A stretch of 64,000 nt of DNA from JBAXQQ01 sp037131695 (GTDB lineage Bacteria > Armatimonadota > Hebobacteria > CAIYQO01), in contig CAZWZF010000020.1 of the NCBI GenBank assembly GCA_964638715.1, forward strand, positions 1-64,000, written 5' to 3'. A program made the position numbers and the translations under genes. Positions 9,954-18,159 of this stretch are shown one piece after another (the first letter of the stretch is position 1; each line of letters opens with the position of its first letter). Below the pieces are notes generated by a model. It was given only the letters and a program-made list of their open reading frames with translations, searched no databases and had not been told where the DNA came from.

Positions 9954-9962
9954 TGATATAAT
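9954..9962 (+). promoter_or_regulatory. Possible extended -10 promoter for the CBS/hydrogenase genes
   Basis: TGATATAAT matches the TGnTATAAT extended -10 consensus and lies ~65 bp before the CBS gene start. The -35 region (~9934) is a poor match to TTGACA, as is usual for extended -10 promoters. Inference from sequence only. Confidence 0.45.
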
Positions 9963-10026
9963 TTACTAAAGTCCAAACTTTATGCTGAGTTTCTTATATC
10001 GAAGTAGTGATATAAAAGGAGAACTT

Positions 10027-10428
10027 ATGGATTATAATAAAAAAGCGGCGCAGGTGATGAATACTGATATTGTCACCACCACGCCGGATTTGTTATTGAC
10101 TGATGCAATACAGCTAATGCTTGATCATTCAATCAGCAGTCTGCCGGTTGTGGATGAAGATGGCATGCTGCTTGGGTTTATTACCGAGTATGACATCATT
10201 AATTTTGCGATTAGCGGTGAAGCAGACCGGACCCGGGTGAAAGAAGCGATGGCGTTGGCGCATAAAGTAGTATCTTTTTCACCTGACACAGATTTAGAGA
10301 CGATGGCTAACTGCTTCGTCACACAACGCATTCACCGGGTACCCATCGTTTCTGATGGCAAGGTTATCGGCATGGTTAGCCGACGTGATATTTTACGTGA
10401 AATACTGAGAATTTATCGAAAGAATTAA
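10027..10428 (+). CDS. CBS-domain pair protein
   Basis: 133 residues made almost entirely of two CBS motifs (a Bateman module). The first (~residues 9-60) includes the pattern LLTDAIQLMLDHSISSLPVVDEDG-type with GFITEYDI; the second (~75-130) includes HRVPIVSDGKVIGMVSRRDIL. Such modules bind adenine nucleotides or S-adenosyl compounds and sense energy or redox state. The start is set by AAAGGAGAA just before the ATG at 10027; an in-frame upstream extension to 9982 lacks a ribosome site. It precedes the hydrogenase operon on the same strand by ~20 bp, so it is probably co-transcribed and may tie hydrogenase activity to nucleotide status (inference). Confidence 0.88.
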   Translation: MDYNKKAAQVMNTDIVTTTPDLLLTDAIQLMLDHSISSLPVVDEDGMLLGFITEYDIINFAISGEADRTRVKEAMALAHKVVSFSPDTDLETMANCFVTQRIHRVPIVSDGKVIGMVSRRDILREILRIYRKN

Positions 10429-10447
10429 CTGCATGGGGGTGCAAGCC

Positions 10448-11473
10448 ATGATATTAAAAAGCATTGATGTTGCAATGATGACAACATGGGTAGATCGCCT
10501 GATTCCAAAGTTTAATATTTACGGGGTACAGGCTAAAGAAGATAAGTTTGCTTATGGTCTTTTGACACGCGGTGCAGATTTGCGGTTGGATTTTGATGTT
10601 ACAATTCTACCGCCGAAAAAATATTTCCAGCCTCTCAAAGAAACGATAATGAAGTTCGTCCGGGGTGGTGAATATGAGTCAGTTCATGATGACGAATCAA
10701 TAGTTTTATTTGGCGTACATCCCTACGATGTTGTTGCCATTGCCCAGATAGACAAAATATTCAGTCATGGTGTCTACGATAGCCATTATATGAACCGCCG
10801 CAATAAAGCCACCATCGTCGCCTGCGATATTCAGAATACATCTCCAAATATGTTTGCCGCCTGCATGGGAACTGCTGTTGTTGACGATGATTATGACATA
10901 CTACTCACCAAACTGGGGAAACATTATGTCGTCGAAGTTCGCACGGAGAAAGGCGAAGCATTACTGGCAGAGTTGGGTGACGTACCGGACGCTGACGCGC
11001 TGCTGCTGGCGCGACGCGAACAATTTTGGGAAGATGCCCGGCGATTTATGAACAAATATTTATTGAAATGCAAGCCGGAAGATCTCCCTGAATTGCTGAC
11101 GCAAACTTACGAACATCCAATTTGGGAGGAAAATGCCGCCCTTTGCTATTCTTGCGGTTCATGTAATCTCGTATGTCCCACCTGTTACTGTTTTGATGTC
11201 TACGATGATGTTGACTGGACATTAGAGAGTGGTGAACGTTTCCGGCAATGGGACGGCTGCATGCTGCGCAAATTTGCTGAAGTGGCGGGAGGGCATAACT
11301 TCCGTAAAAACAGGGAAGAGCGATACCGGCATCGTTTTTACCGCAAGGGAAAATATTTGTGGGACCGCATGGGAATGATTGCCTGTGTTGGATGCGGACG
11401 CTGTACCACAGCATGCACTGCTAAAATCGCTAATCCCGTTACCCTTTATAACACATTATATGAGGATAAATAA
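10448..11473 (+). CDS. hydB: NiFe hydrogenase (group 3b) beta subunit, 4Fe-4S dicluster protein
   Basis: 341 residues, iron-sulfur subunit of a cytoplasmic bifunctional hydrogenase/sulfhydrogenase. Two Cys clusters near the C-terminus are visible, CYSCGSCNLVCPTCYC and CVGCGRCTTAC, as in HydB/AsrA-type proteins (Fer4_22). It passes electrons between the small subunit and the flavin subunit. Start chosen at the ATG at 10448, preceded by GGGGGTG; a possible ATG at 10433 lacks a ribosome site. First gene of a tight hydB-hydG-hydD-hydA set in the order known from archaeal and bacterial group 3b operons. Confidence 0.93.
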   Translation: MILKSIDVAMMTTWVDRLIPKFNIYGVQAKEDKFAYGLLTRGADLRLDFDVTILPPKKYFQPLKETIMKFVRGGEYESVHDDESIVLFGVHPYDVVAIAQIDKIFSHGVYDSHYMNRRNKATIVACDIQNTSPNMFAACMGTAVVDDDYDILLTKLGKHYVVEVRTEKGEALLAELGDVPDADALLLARREQFWEDARRFMNKYLLKCKPEDLPELLTQTYEHPIWEENAALCYSCGSCNLVCPTCYCFDVYDDVDWTLESGERFRQWDGCMLRKFAEVAGGHNFRKNREERYRHRFYRKGKYLWDRMGMIACVGCGRCTTACTAKIANPVTLYNTLYEDK

Positions 11474-12316
11474 ATGACTGAACCTTCTATTTCTATAAAA
11501 GATGCGTATTTGCCGGAAACCGCAACGATATTGCATACAGAAATGCTGACAGCGCAGGATTTGTATATTAAAATTAAACTTGCAAACGGCAAAGATTTGG
11601 GGCACTTACCCGGTCAATTTGTCCAAATATCCATTGCTGGTGTTGGCGAAGCGCCGCTTTCTATCTCCTCATCACCAGACCTTCATGGCGCATTTGAAGT
11701 TGTTGTTCGCAATGCCGGACGTGTAACAGATGTGCTGCATCGTCTGGAAACCGGCTCAACACTCGGTATTCGCGGTCCATTCGGAACACATTTCCCGGTA
11801 GAAGAAGAAATGAAAGGGAAAAACATAATATTCATTTGCGGAGGCATCGGACTGGTTCCCATTCGTTCGGCTATACAATATGTGCTTAACCGCCGCGATA
11901 ATTATGGCAAGATCGCTATCCTGCTTGGTACCCGCTCACCCGCTGAACGGCTATTTACCGATGAACTGGCAGCCTGGGGCGCTGTTGAAGGAGTAACTTT
12001 TCTGGAGACGGTTGACCGTGCTGATGAGCAATGGACTGGAAATATCGGTGTCATCACTACGCTGATTCCAAAAATAGAAGTTGTTCCCGCCAACACCTGT
12101 GCGATAATTTGCGGCCCACCAGTGATGTATAAGTTCGTCATACGCGAATTAACCGCCCGCGGAATGATGCCTAATGAAATCTACGTTTCTCTTGAACGAC
12201 GCATGAAATGCGGAGTGGGGAAATGCGGACATTGTCAGATTAACGGTCTGTATACCTGTATGGACGGGCCAGTGTTCAATTACGCAGATGTTGCGGATGC
12301 GCCGGAGGCTATATAA
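11474..12316 (+). CDS. hydG: Group 3b hydrogenase gamma subunit, FAD/NAD(P)H-binding with 2Fe-2S
   Basis: 280 residues, a ferredoxin-NADP reductase-fold protein like dihydroorotate dehydrogenase electron-transfer subunit and sulfhydrogenase gamma. Visible are a flavin-binding APLSISSSPD segment, GPFGTHFPV, a nucleotide-binding FICGGIGLVPIRSA block, and a C-terminal 2Fe-2S ligand set CGVGKCGHCQ...YTC. It exchanges electrons with NAD(P)H. It follows hydB directly and abuts hydD, consistent with one transcript. Confidence 0.93.
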   Translation: MTEPSISIKDAYLPETATILHTEMLTAQDLYIKIKLANGKDLGHLPGQFVQISIAGVGEAPLSISSSPDLHGAFEVVVRNAGRVTDVLHRLETGSTLGIRGPFGTHFPVEEEMKGKNIIFICGGIGLVPIRSAIQYVLNRRDNYGKIAILLGTRSPAERLFTDELAAWGAVEGVTFLETVDRADEQWTGNIGVITTLIPKIEVVPANTCAIICGPPVMYKFVIRELTARGMMPNEIYVSLERRMKCGVGKCGHCQINGLYTCMDGPVFNYADVADAPEAI

Positions 12317-13069
12317 ATGAAAAAACCAAGAGTAGCTATTTTTGATTTTGCCTGTTGCGAAGGCTGCCAATTGCAGATTGTTAATATGGAAGAGGAATTA
12401 CTCGACCTGATAGCGTTAATAACACCGGTAGAGTGGCGGGAAGCCATGTCGGAACAGAGCGACAAGTATGATATTGCCATCATCGAAGGTTCTATCACCC
12501 GCCCGGAAGATGAAGAGCGTATTAAAGAAATCCGCTCACGGGCAAGTATACTCATCGCACTGGGTGCCTGTGCCACCATCGGCGGAGTTAATAAGCTGAA
12601 GAATAATTTTGAAAGCATTGATGAGGTGAAACGATGTGTCTATGGCGACGCTGCCCGTATGCCCCATTTGGTAACCATGCCGGTAAAAGCGGTGAATGAA
12701 GTGGTGAAAGTTGATTACTACGTGCATGGGTGTCCTATTAATATCGACGAGTTCAGCTACATTGTGCGCTGCCTGGCGCGAAATGTGCCGCCGGTAATCC
12801 CCAACTTTCCCGTTTGTGTCGAATGCAAAATGCGCGAGAATATTTGCCGTTATGAATACGGTGAACTATGCCTTGGCCCGGTAATTCGTGCCGGATGCAA
12901 TGCGCCATGTCCGGCTGCCGGCATGTGGTGTTTTGGGTGTCGCGGGTATGTTGATGAGCCAAATGTAAACGCAGCGAAAGATGTAATGGACAAATACCGG
13001 TTAACCATTGCTGACTTGCAAAGCAGATTATTGCTGTTCAACAGCACACAGGAGTCGACCAATGTCTAA
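12317..13069 (+). CDS. hydD: Group 3b NiFe hydrogenase delta (small) subunit
   Basis: 250 residues, homologous to the 20-kDa NADH dehydrogenase/hydrogenase small subunit. The proximal cluster ligands are visible in DFACCEGCQLQ near residue 13-23, in ALGACATIGG (~76-85) and in VHGCPIN; a further Cys-rich C-terminal portion (CVECKMRENIC, CNAPCPAAGMWCFGC) holds extra clusters. It relays electrons from the NiFe site. Its 3' end overlaps the hydA start by 8 bases. Confidence 0.94.
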   Translation: MKKPRVAIFDFACCEGCQLQIVNMEEELLDLIALITPVEWREAMSEQSDKYDIAIIEGSITRPEDEERIKEIRSRASILIALGACATIGGVNKLKNNFESIDEVKRCVYGDAARMPHLVTMPVKAVNEVVKVDYYVHGCPINIDEFSYIVRCLARNVPPVIPNFPVCVECKMRENICRYEYGELCLGPVIRAGCNAPCPAAGMWCFGCRGYVDEPNVNAAKDVMDKYRLTIADLQSRLLLFNSTQESTNV

Positions 13070-14387
13070 AATTGTTGAAATTAACGTACATCATGTCACT
13101 CGCGTAGAAGGACACGGCAATATTCATGTGCGCATCAACGATTGCGGTGTTGAAAGCGTAGAATGGCAGGTACCGGAAGCACCGCGATTTTTCGAGGCAA
13201 TGGTGCGCGGACGAAGCTGGGAAGATATCCAGACCGTGGTGGCGCGTATCTGCGGTATATGTTCCGTGACACATTCGCTGGCGGCACTGAAAGCCATAGA
13301 GGATGCCATGGAAATAGAAATTTCTGAACAAACAGAAATGCTGCGCATCCTCGCTTTGTATGGGGAACATATAGAAAGCCATGTCCTGCATATTGGTTAC
13401 CTGGTGGCTCCTGACCTGTTGGGAGTAAAATCAGTCGTACCGCTGGTAACTTCACACCCCGAATTGCTGAAACTTGTCATCAGGCTGCATAAGTTGGGCA
13501 ATACCATGATGGAAATACTCGCCGGTCGAAAAACGCATCCGATTTCATTCAGGCCTGGTGGGTTTGGACGTGTGCCAACTGAAAATGAATTGCGCGAGTT
13601 AAGAAAAATGCTGGTTGACGCAATTCCTGATTACCAGGTTTTAATGGACGCGGTATTTGGCCTGGCAGACAAATTGCCAAAGTTTGAACGCGATACCGAA
13701 TATATTGCACTGATTGACCATGTTGATTATGCCCTTTACAACGGGAATATCGGCAGCAGCGACACCACGAAAACAATGCCGGTGCAAAAGTTCAAATCGG
13801 TAGTAAATGAATACGTCGTGCCGCAATCAACAGCAAAATGGGCAAAGTGGCATCGTGAATCTTATGCCGTTGGTGCACTTGCGCGCTGCAACCTGAATAG
13901 CGAGTATCTGCTGCCGCTGGCACGGGACGTGGCAAAGAAGTTTGGATTATTAGACGGATGCTGCAACCCGTATATGAATACAGTTGCACAACTGGTAGAG
14001 GTGGCACAGGTTGTTGAACATGGTATACAACTCATCGACCAGCTGCTCACTGCCGGTGTAACGCATAATCTTCCAAAGATAAAACCACAGGCAGGATGGG
14101 GAGCAGGAGCGGTAGAGGCGCCTCGCGGAGTGCTTTTCCACAGTTATGCTTTTGATGATAACGGCATCTGCACCGGGGCAAACATGACTATTCCGACAAA
14201 CCAGAATCACGCCAATATCCAGCATGACATGGAAAAACTGGTGAACTTAATCGCAGACCAGGATGAGGACAGTATAAGGCTGCAGCTTGAAATGCTGGTT
14301 CGCGCCTATGACCCCTGCATATCATGCTCAACTCACTATATGGACATCGAATTTATCAAATGTGGGTATCCACCCACAACCCATTAA
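13062..14387 (+). CDS. hydA: Group 3b NiFe hydrogenase alpha (large, catalytic) subunit
   Basis: 441 residues. The four Ni ligands are intact: N-terminal RICGIC (C64, C67) and C-terminal DPCISCSTH (C419, C422). A 16-residue tail follows H425, the expected cut site for a maturation endopeptidase; a protease gene lies just downstream. The start ATG at 13062 has AGGAG upstream and overlaps hydD, while an in-frame extension to 13008 runs through hydD coding and is not needed. The enzyme catalyses reversible H2 oxidation with NAD(P), and some relatives also reduce sulfur. The subunit set and order indicate group 3b; final assignment needs a tree. Confidence 0.95.
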   Translation: MSKIVEINVHHVTRVEGHGNIHVRINDCGVESVEWQVPEAPRFFEAMVRGRSWEDIQTVVARICGICSVTHSLAALKAIEDAMEIEISEQTEMLRILALYGEHIESHVLHIGYLVAPDLLGVKSVVPLVTSHPELLKLVIRLHKLGNTMMEILAGRKTHPISFRPGGFGRVPTENELRELRKMLVDAIPDYQVLMDAVFGLADKLPKFERDTEYIALIDHVDYALYNGNIGSSDTTKTMPVQKFKSVVNEYVVPQSTAKWAKWHRESYAVGALARCNLNSEYLLPLARDVAKKFGLLDGCCNPYMNTVAQLVEVAQVVEHGIQLIDQLLTAGVTHNLPKIKPQAGWGAGAVEAPRGVLFHSYAFDDNGICTGANMTIPTNQNHANIQHDMEKLVNLIADQDEDSIRLQLEMLVRAYDPCISCSTHYMDIEFIKCGYPPTTH

Positions 14388-14555
14388 TATTCACCACAAA
14401 AGAACGCAAAAACCACAAAAGAAGAATTTTAGAGTCAATTGCAAAACCCAATGTTTTGCGAGCATCTTACTCGGAATACTCTTGGTTACACAGGTTATGC
14501 AATTACCTCTTTAGAAAACTCTTTGTGTTCTTTGAGTTCTTTTGCGGTGAATAAT
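14388..14555. repeat. Nested palindrome: family C hairpin with family B copy in its loop
   Basis: The outer arms TTCACCACAAAAGAACGCAA (from ~14390) and the complementary block ending TTTTGCGGTGAAT (~14518-14553) form a long imperfect stem of the same family as 19590-19673. The loop, which is only ~13 bases in the 19.6-kb copy, here contains a family B element at 14432-14503 in reverse orientation to the 9.65-kb copy. This looks like insertion of one palindrome into the loop of another. Confidence 0.75.
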
Positions 14556-14619
14556 AGCCCATTACATTAATTTACAAACAACTGGTTATATTTCAATGTT
14601 CTTTGAACTTAAGGTACTA

Positions 14620-15090
14620 ATGAACAACCAGTCAAATCTGTCTGTTATTGGCCTTGGCAACATTTTATGCTCCGATGAAGGCATAGGAGTATATTTGTTG
14701 CGCCGATTACAGGAATGTTCATGGCCTGTAGCAATTGATTTCATTGAATTTGGCGTTGGCGGCATGCAATTGCTGCACCTGATAACCGGTCGGCAAAAAG
14801 TCATTCTACTCGACTGCGCTTTCATGGGTGACGCGCCGGGAACAATCCGCCGTTTCACCCCGGACGAAGTTATTTCACGAAAAAACAACACCGGCTTATC
14901 GCTTCATGAAGGCGATCTGCTATCAATTCTTACTCTCGCAGCAACTATTGGTGAATCCCCTGACGAAATAATCATCTTTGGTATTGAACCAGCGATTGTA
15001 ACCCCGGGTATGGAACTATCACCAGTGTTAAGCAAACGTCTGGATGAATACCAGGCGATGGTGACAAAAGAAATTTTTCACATCGATTAA
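14620..15090 (+). CDS. Hydrogenase maturation endopeptidase (HyaD/HybD/FrhD type)
   Basis: 156 residues. It begins with SVIGLGNILCSDEGIGV, the family motif GxGNxLxxDEGxGV whose acidic residue binds nickel; ILLDCAFMGDAPGTIRR matches the second acidic motif and LSLHEG the His motif. It cuts the C-terminal tail of HydA after Ni insertion. Start at the ATG at 14620 with AAGGT upstream rather than the in-frame ATG-like codon 24 bases earlier. The last four residues (FHID) and the stop codon fall inside a palindromic repeat arm that starts at ~15075, so the end of the gene is repeat-derived. No hypABCDEF genes are in the window. Confidence 0.92.
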   Translation: MNNQSNLSVIGLGNILCSDEGIGVYLLRRLQECSWPVAIDFIEFGVGGMQLLHLITGRQKVILLDCAFMGDAPGTIRRFTPDEVISRKNNTGLSLHEGDLLSILTLAATIGESPDEIIIFGIEPAIVTPGMELSPVLSKRLDEYQAMVTKEIFHID

Positions 15091-15333
15091 CAGGATTTTA
15101 AAGATAAAATTGTTGAAGTAAATAGGAAAACCTATTTGCTAAATTATAGATTGATACCTTAAAAGCCCCTCCCCTCAATCCCCTCCCCGGTTGGAGAGAG
15201 GAAGAACGACTATCAGTGACTGACACCAAGTGGCGAAGCCAGGAAGGTGTCTGTCACATCGGGTTGCCGCAAGGTTTTGCAAGAGCCTATTAAAATATTA
15301 AATCTTTTAAATCCTGTTAATCGATGTGAAAAT
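15075..15333. repeat. Large inverted repeat (family A) with other palindromes inside
   Basis: The left arm TTTTCACATCGATTAACAGG (15075-15104) pairs with AATCCTGTTAATCGATGTGA (15301-15332), ~30 bases. Between them are a CCCCTCCCCTCAATCCCCTC-type C-rich element (~15167-15204), a hairpin GTGACTGACACC/GGTGTCTGTCAC (~15217-15257) and a CCGCAAGGTTTTGCAAGAGCC relic. The same outer arms recur at 40067-40184 and half of one at 55972. No gene in the interval. Confidence 0.75.
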
Positions 15334-15430
15334 TAGAATACCGCAAAATGTGAACAATTACATGAAACCATTGAATTTTTCAACTATTTCTGGTATAAAA
15401 ACAATGTATTCAATTAGTGGGGGATTTACT

Positions 15431-15904
15431 ATGAAGTGGTTTGCTTTTATTGGTTTGCTGATTGTTTTGCTGTTATGCGGATGCACGCAGGATGGCACTT
15501 TGCGGCATGATGTTAACACCGGCAGCAATGGCTCGCTGGACGGATTATCCATCACGCCTGCCCCGCAAAGCCTGGGCATCGCGACAGACACAGAGTTTTA
15601 TCTTGATTGGGCAGTAAACACCTCGCCGCCATCCACCTTCACGGTAACCTTGCGAAAAATCGAGAAAAACGGCGACACCCACCTGGTACGTACCGTTTTA
15701 GATACATTAAGTACCGGCCATTATCGCCTGTACAAAGATTGGAACTTGGACACTCAGTCATTTTATATGCTGGAGATAATAGGCGGCGGCAAACAAGTAC
15801 GCACCATCTACCTCACCGGCGGCACATCCGGCGCCCAAAAACGCAATTCCGGCGAGGAAAAAGGCGAAGAAACGCACGAAGTTAAATTGACAATTGACAA
15901 TTGA
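15431..15904 (+). CDS. Small lipoprotein of unknown function
   Basis: 157 residues. It has a lipoprotein signal peptide with a hydrophobic core and lipobox (VLLLCGCTQ, lipidated Cys at ~18). The mature part has a fibronectin/Ig-like beta-strand pattern (LSITPAPQSLGIATDTEFYLDW, FTVTLRKIEKNGDT) and a charged C-terminus. The ATG at 15431 follows GGGGGAT. The last codons lie in a TTGACAA heptamer tandem repeat, so the C-terminal LTIDN is low-complexity. No family recognised; expected to be anchored in the periplasmic face of the inner or outer membrane. Confidence 0.75.
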   Translation: MKWFAFIGLLIVLLLCGCTQDGTLRHDVNTGSNGSLDGLSITPAPQSLGIATDTEFYLDWAVNTSPPSTFTVTLRKIEKNGDTHLVRTVLDTLSTGHYRLYKDWNLDTQSFYMLEIIGGGKQVRTIYLTGGTSGAQKRNSGEEKGEETHEVKLTIDN

Positions 15905-15948
15905 GATTTTTTTTTATCCATGTTAATTTTCTCCCGTAACCAAGTCAC

Positions 15949-15980
15949 AAAAAAGCGGGGCGGATTTCTCCGTCCCGTTT
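15949..15980. terminator. Bidirectional intrinsic terminator between lipoprotein gene and lpxA
   Basis: Stem CGGGGCGGA/TCCGTCCCG with a 4-base loop at 15956-15977. On the minus strand the stem is followed by CTTTTTT (good terminator for the lpxC-fabZ-lpxA transcript); on the plus strand it is followed by TTTAA (weaker, for the lipoprotein gene). Confidence 0.8.
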
Positions 15981-16041
15981 AAGTTGCATTTTGTTAAGTT
16001 ATAAAAAGCCGGTGGCCGTGTTTCCCTTCTTTTCGTTTAAC

Positions 16042-16839
16042 TTAGCAGGATGAAACCATGCTTTTTTGTTCCAAATGTCTTCCTGATCGTCCGCTTAATT
16101 CCAGGAACTCTATGAACTCCTGTACTTCCGGGAAATCGTTGGGTTTTTCTTTTGCTTCTGCTATCAGTCTGCTCAGATTTCCTTTGTTCACTAACAATTT
16201 GAATATCTCTTTCAATTCGTTGCGGGTTTTGCTGCTGACATTGTTTCTGCGCAACCCGACTCCGTTAAGTCCAATTAACCGCATCGGATTTCCCTCTGCG
16301 ATTACAAATGGCGGCACATCGTGGGTAATTTTGCTGAGTCCGCCGACCATTGCCAGTCTGCCGATATGCACATTTTGATGTATGCCGGCCAGTCCACCGA
16401 GTACTACGCGATCATCTACCTGGCACCCGCCGCTGATTCCCACGTAATTTGTAATGTAAATGTTATTGCCAATTTTACAATTATGCCCAATATGGCTGTA
16501 TGCCATCAGCATATTGTTATCGCCAATAACGGTCATGCAGCATTCGCCAACTGCGGAATGCACAGTAACGAACTCGCGAATGATGTTGTTGTCACCAATT
16601 ATCACCCCGGATTTTTCGCCGTGATATTTTTTATCCTGGGGTGGTTCTCCCAATACGGCGTGCGGGGATATGTGACAATCATTGCCGATTTTTGTGAGTC
16701 CTGAAACGATAGTGTGAGGCCCTATGACAGTACGGTTGCCGATATTAACATCGGGACCGATTACCGCGTAAGGGCCAATTTCAACGTCATCGCCCAGCAC
16801 AGCACGCACATCGACTATTGCTGTGGAATGAATTTTCAA
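16042..16839 (-). CDS. lpxA: UDP-N-acetylglucosamine acyltransferase LpxA
   Basis: 265 residues if begun at the TTG at 16839, 4 bases after the fabZ stop and preceded by GGAAGG; this gives LKIHSTAIVD, the usual LpxA N-terminus, and the usual family length. Starting at the upstream ATG (16902) would add 21 residues overlapping fabZ. Hexapeptide repeats of a left-handed beta-helix run through ~residues 5-185. Catalytic His is expected at ~119 (SHIGHNC). It transfers an acyl chain from ACP to UDP-GlcNAc, the first step of lipid A synthesis in the cytoplasm. Last gene of the lpxC-fabZ-lpxA operon. Confidence 0.95.
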   Translation of the reverse strand: MKIHSTAIVDVRAVLGDDVEIGPYAVIGPDVNIGNRTVIGPHTIVSGLTKIGNDCHISPHAVLGEPPQDKKYHGEKSGVIIGDNNIIREFVTVHSAVGECCMTVIGDNNMLMAYSHIGHNCKIGNNIYITNYVGISGGCQVDDRVVLGGLAGIHQNVHIGRLAMVGGLSKITHDVPPFVIAEGNPMRLIGLNGVGLRRNNVSSKTRNELKEIFKLLVNKGNLSRLIAEAKEKPNDFPEVQEFIEFLELSGRSGRHLEQKSMVSSC

Positions 16840-16843
16840 CGTT

Positions 16844-17299
16844 TCACCCTTCCTTTTCCTCTGTATTATAGGTAGGATTGGGCACCAGCATGAATGATGC
16901 AATGCCGCTCATTGCGACTTCATCGCCAACTTTGGAGATTATTTCGCATTTACCGAAGCTTTTGCGCAGATTAGTGATGGTAACTTCAGTAATCAGTTGA
17001 TCGCCCGGCACTACTTTACGTCGAAATTTCACTTCGTCGATGCCGGCAAACAAGCCTAATTTCCCTTTATTTTCCGGCATTGACATCATCAATAGAGACC
17101 CTATCTGCGCGGCATGCTCAACTATCAGCACCCCTGGCATAATCGGATTTCCCGGAAAATGACCCTGGAAAAATGGCTCGTTCATGGTAACGCATTTCAA
17201 CCCAACCGCACGTTTGCCCGGTTCAAGTTCTAATATCCTGTCTACCAGTAAAAACGGATAACGGTGCGGGTTAGTATTCATGATCTGAACAATATCCAA
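16844..17299 (-). CDS. fabZ: (3R)-hydroxyacyl-ACP dehydratase FabZ
   Basis: 151 residues, single hot-dog fold. The active-site motif GHFPGNPIMPGVLIVE is present, with catalytic His47 and Glu61. It dehydrates 3-hydroxyacyl-ACP in fatty acid synthesis and competes with LpxA for 3-hydroxyacyl-ACP, which explains the close linkage to lpx genes in many Gram-negatives. It lies 35 bp downstream of lpxC. In some PVC and Bacteroidota genomes LpxC and FabZ are fused; here they are separate genes. Confidence 0.96.
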   Translation of the reverse strand: MDIVQIMNTNPHRYPFLLVDRILELEPGKRAVGLKCVTMNEPFFQGHFPGNPIMPGVLIVEHAAQIGSLLMMSMPENKGKLGLFAGIDEVKFRRKVVPGDQLITEVTITNLRKSFGKCEIISKVGDEVAMSGIASFMLVPNPTYNTEEKEG

Positions 17300-17334
17300 G
17301 CTAAAACCTCCCGATTTCGTCGCGTCGACGCATA

Positions 17335-18159
17335 TTATTTAACTGCGTATTTTACGCGCAGATTTTTTGCCATCTCGACATGGCTGTAATGTCCGCTGCG
17401 CACCGCAGTTATTCTGCCTTGCAAGCGGAATCCGGTTAATGCCAGGTCGCCCAATAAATCAAGCACCTTGTGCCATGCCGGTTCATTATGCCTTACATCG
17501 TTATTTAAATAACCGGTTTCGGTGATTATAACCGCGTTATCCAATGACCCGCCTTTTGCCAATCCGCTGTCCAGCAAATGCCGCACTTCGCGTTCAAGTC
17601 CATAGGTACGGGCAGATATTATATTTTCAATTACATCAGCATCAGTAATGTCGCCGCCAGCGGTCATTCCGGTTATTTTCGTCCCGGGTATAGTAATTTC
17701 CGCAAACAGTTCCAATTTATCTGACGCAGCAACATTAATATGCGAATTGCCTGTTGCCATGTCATCTTTATCTAATGCAATCGTTAATATTTCGCCTTCT
17801 AAACACCTTATTCCTGCCTGTTTCAGAATATCGTACCATATTTTTGCTGCGCCTTCTAAAGCCGGCAATTCCGGGCCGTCAACCTCAATATACATATCGG
17901 TTATTCCGCATAGGTAAATGGCAGCCATCAAGTGTTCAATAGTGCGCAGACTGGCTCCATTATTTGCTATCCTGGTGCAGCGGGTGGTGTCATCCACATA
18001 CTCCGCCAGCGCGGGAATTTCTATCCCATTAACTGCAAATATTATACCGCATCCAGACGATGCCGGTTTGCCTATGACATTAACCTGCTGTCCGGTATGC
18101 AGTCCGATGCCATTAATATGCCATTCATTATTTACAGTCGCTCTTTTCATGTCGAACAA
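17335..18159 (-). CDS. lpxC: UDP-3-O-acyl-N-acetylglucosamine deacetylase LpxC
   Basis: 274 residues, slightly shorter than the ~300 of the E. coli enzyme. Zinc and catalytic residues are in place: H76 in TIEHLMAA, the HKxxD pair H230/D234, and H257 in SGHYSH; GLHTG near residue 19-23 is the N-terminal signature. It removes the acetyl group from UDP-3-O-acyl-GlcNAc, the committed step of lipid A synthesis. First gene of the operon with fabZ and lpxA. Confidence 0.96.
   Translation of the reverse strand: MFDMKRATVNNEWHINGIGLHTGQQVNVIGKPASSGCGIIFAVNGIEIPALAEYVDDTTRCTRIANNGASLRTIEHLMAAIYLCGITDMYIEVDGPELPALEGAAKIWYDILKQAGIRCLEGEILTIALDKDDMATGNSHINVAASDKLELFAEITIPGTKITGMTAGGDITDADVIENIISARTYGLEREVRHLLDSGLAKGGSLDNAVIITETGYLNNDVRHNEPAWHKVLDLLGDLALTGFRLQGRITAVRSGHYSHVEMAKNLRVKYAVK

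Noticed and set aside
9652..9956. Short reading frames (~64-67 codons) upstream of the CBS gene
   Set aside because: They coincide with palindromic repeats, have no ribosome sites and encode low-complexity sequence.
13008..13061. N-terminal extension of HydA
   Set aside because: It overlaps hydD coding, and the ATG at 13062 has a good ribosome site.
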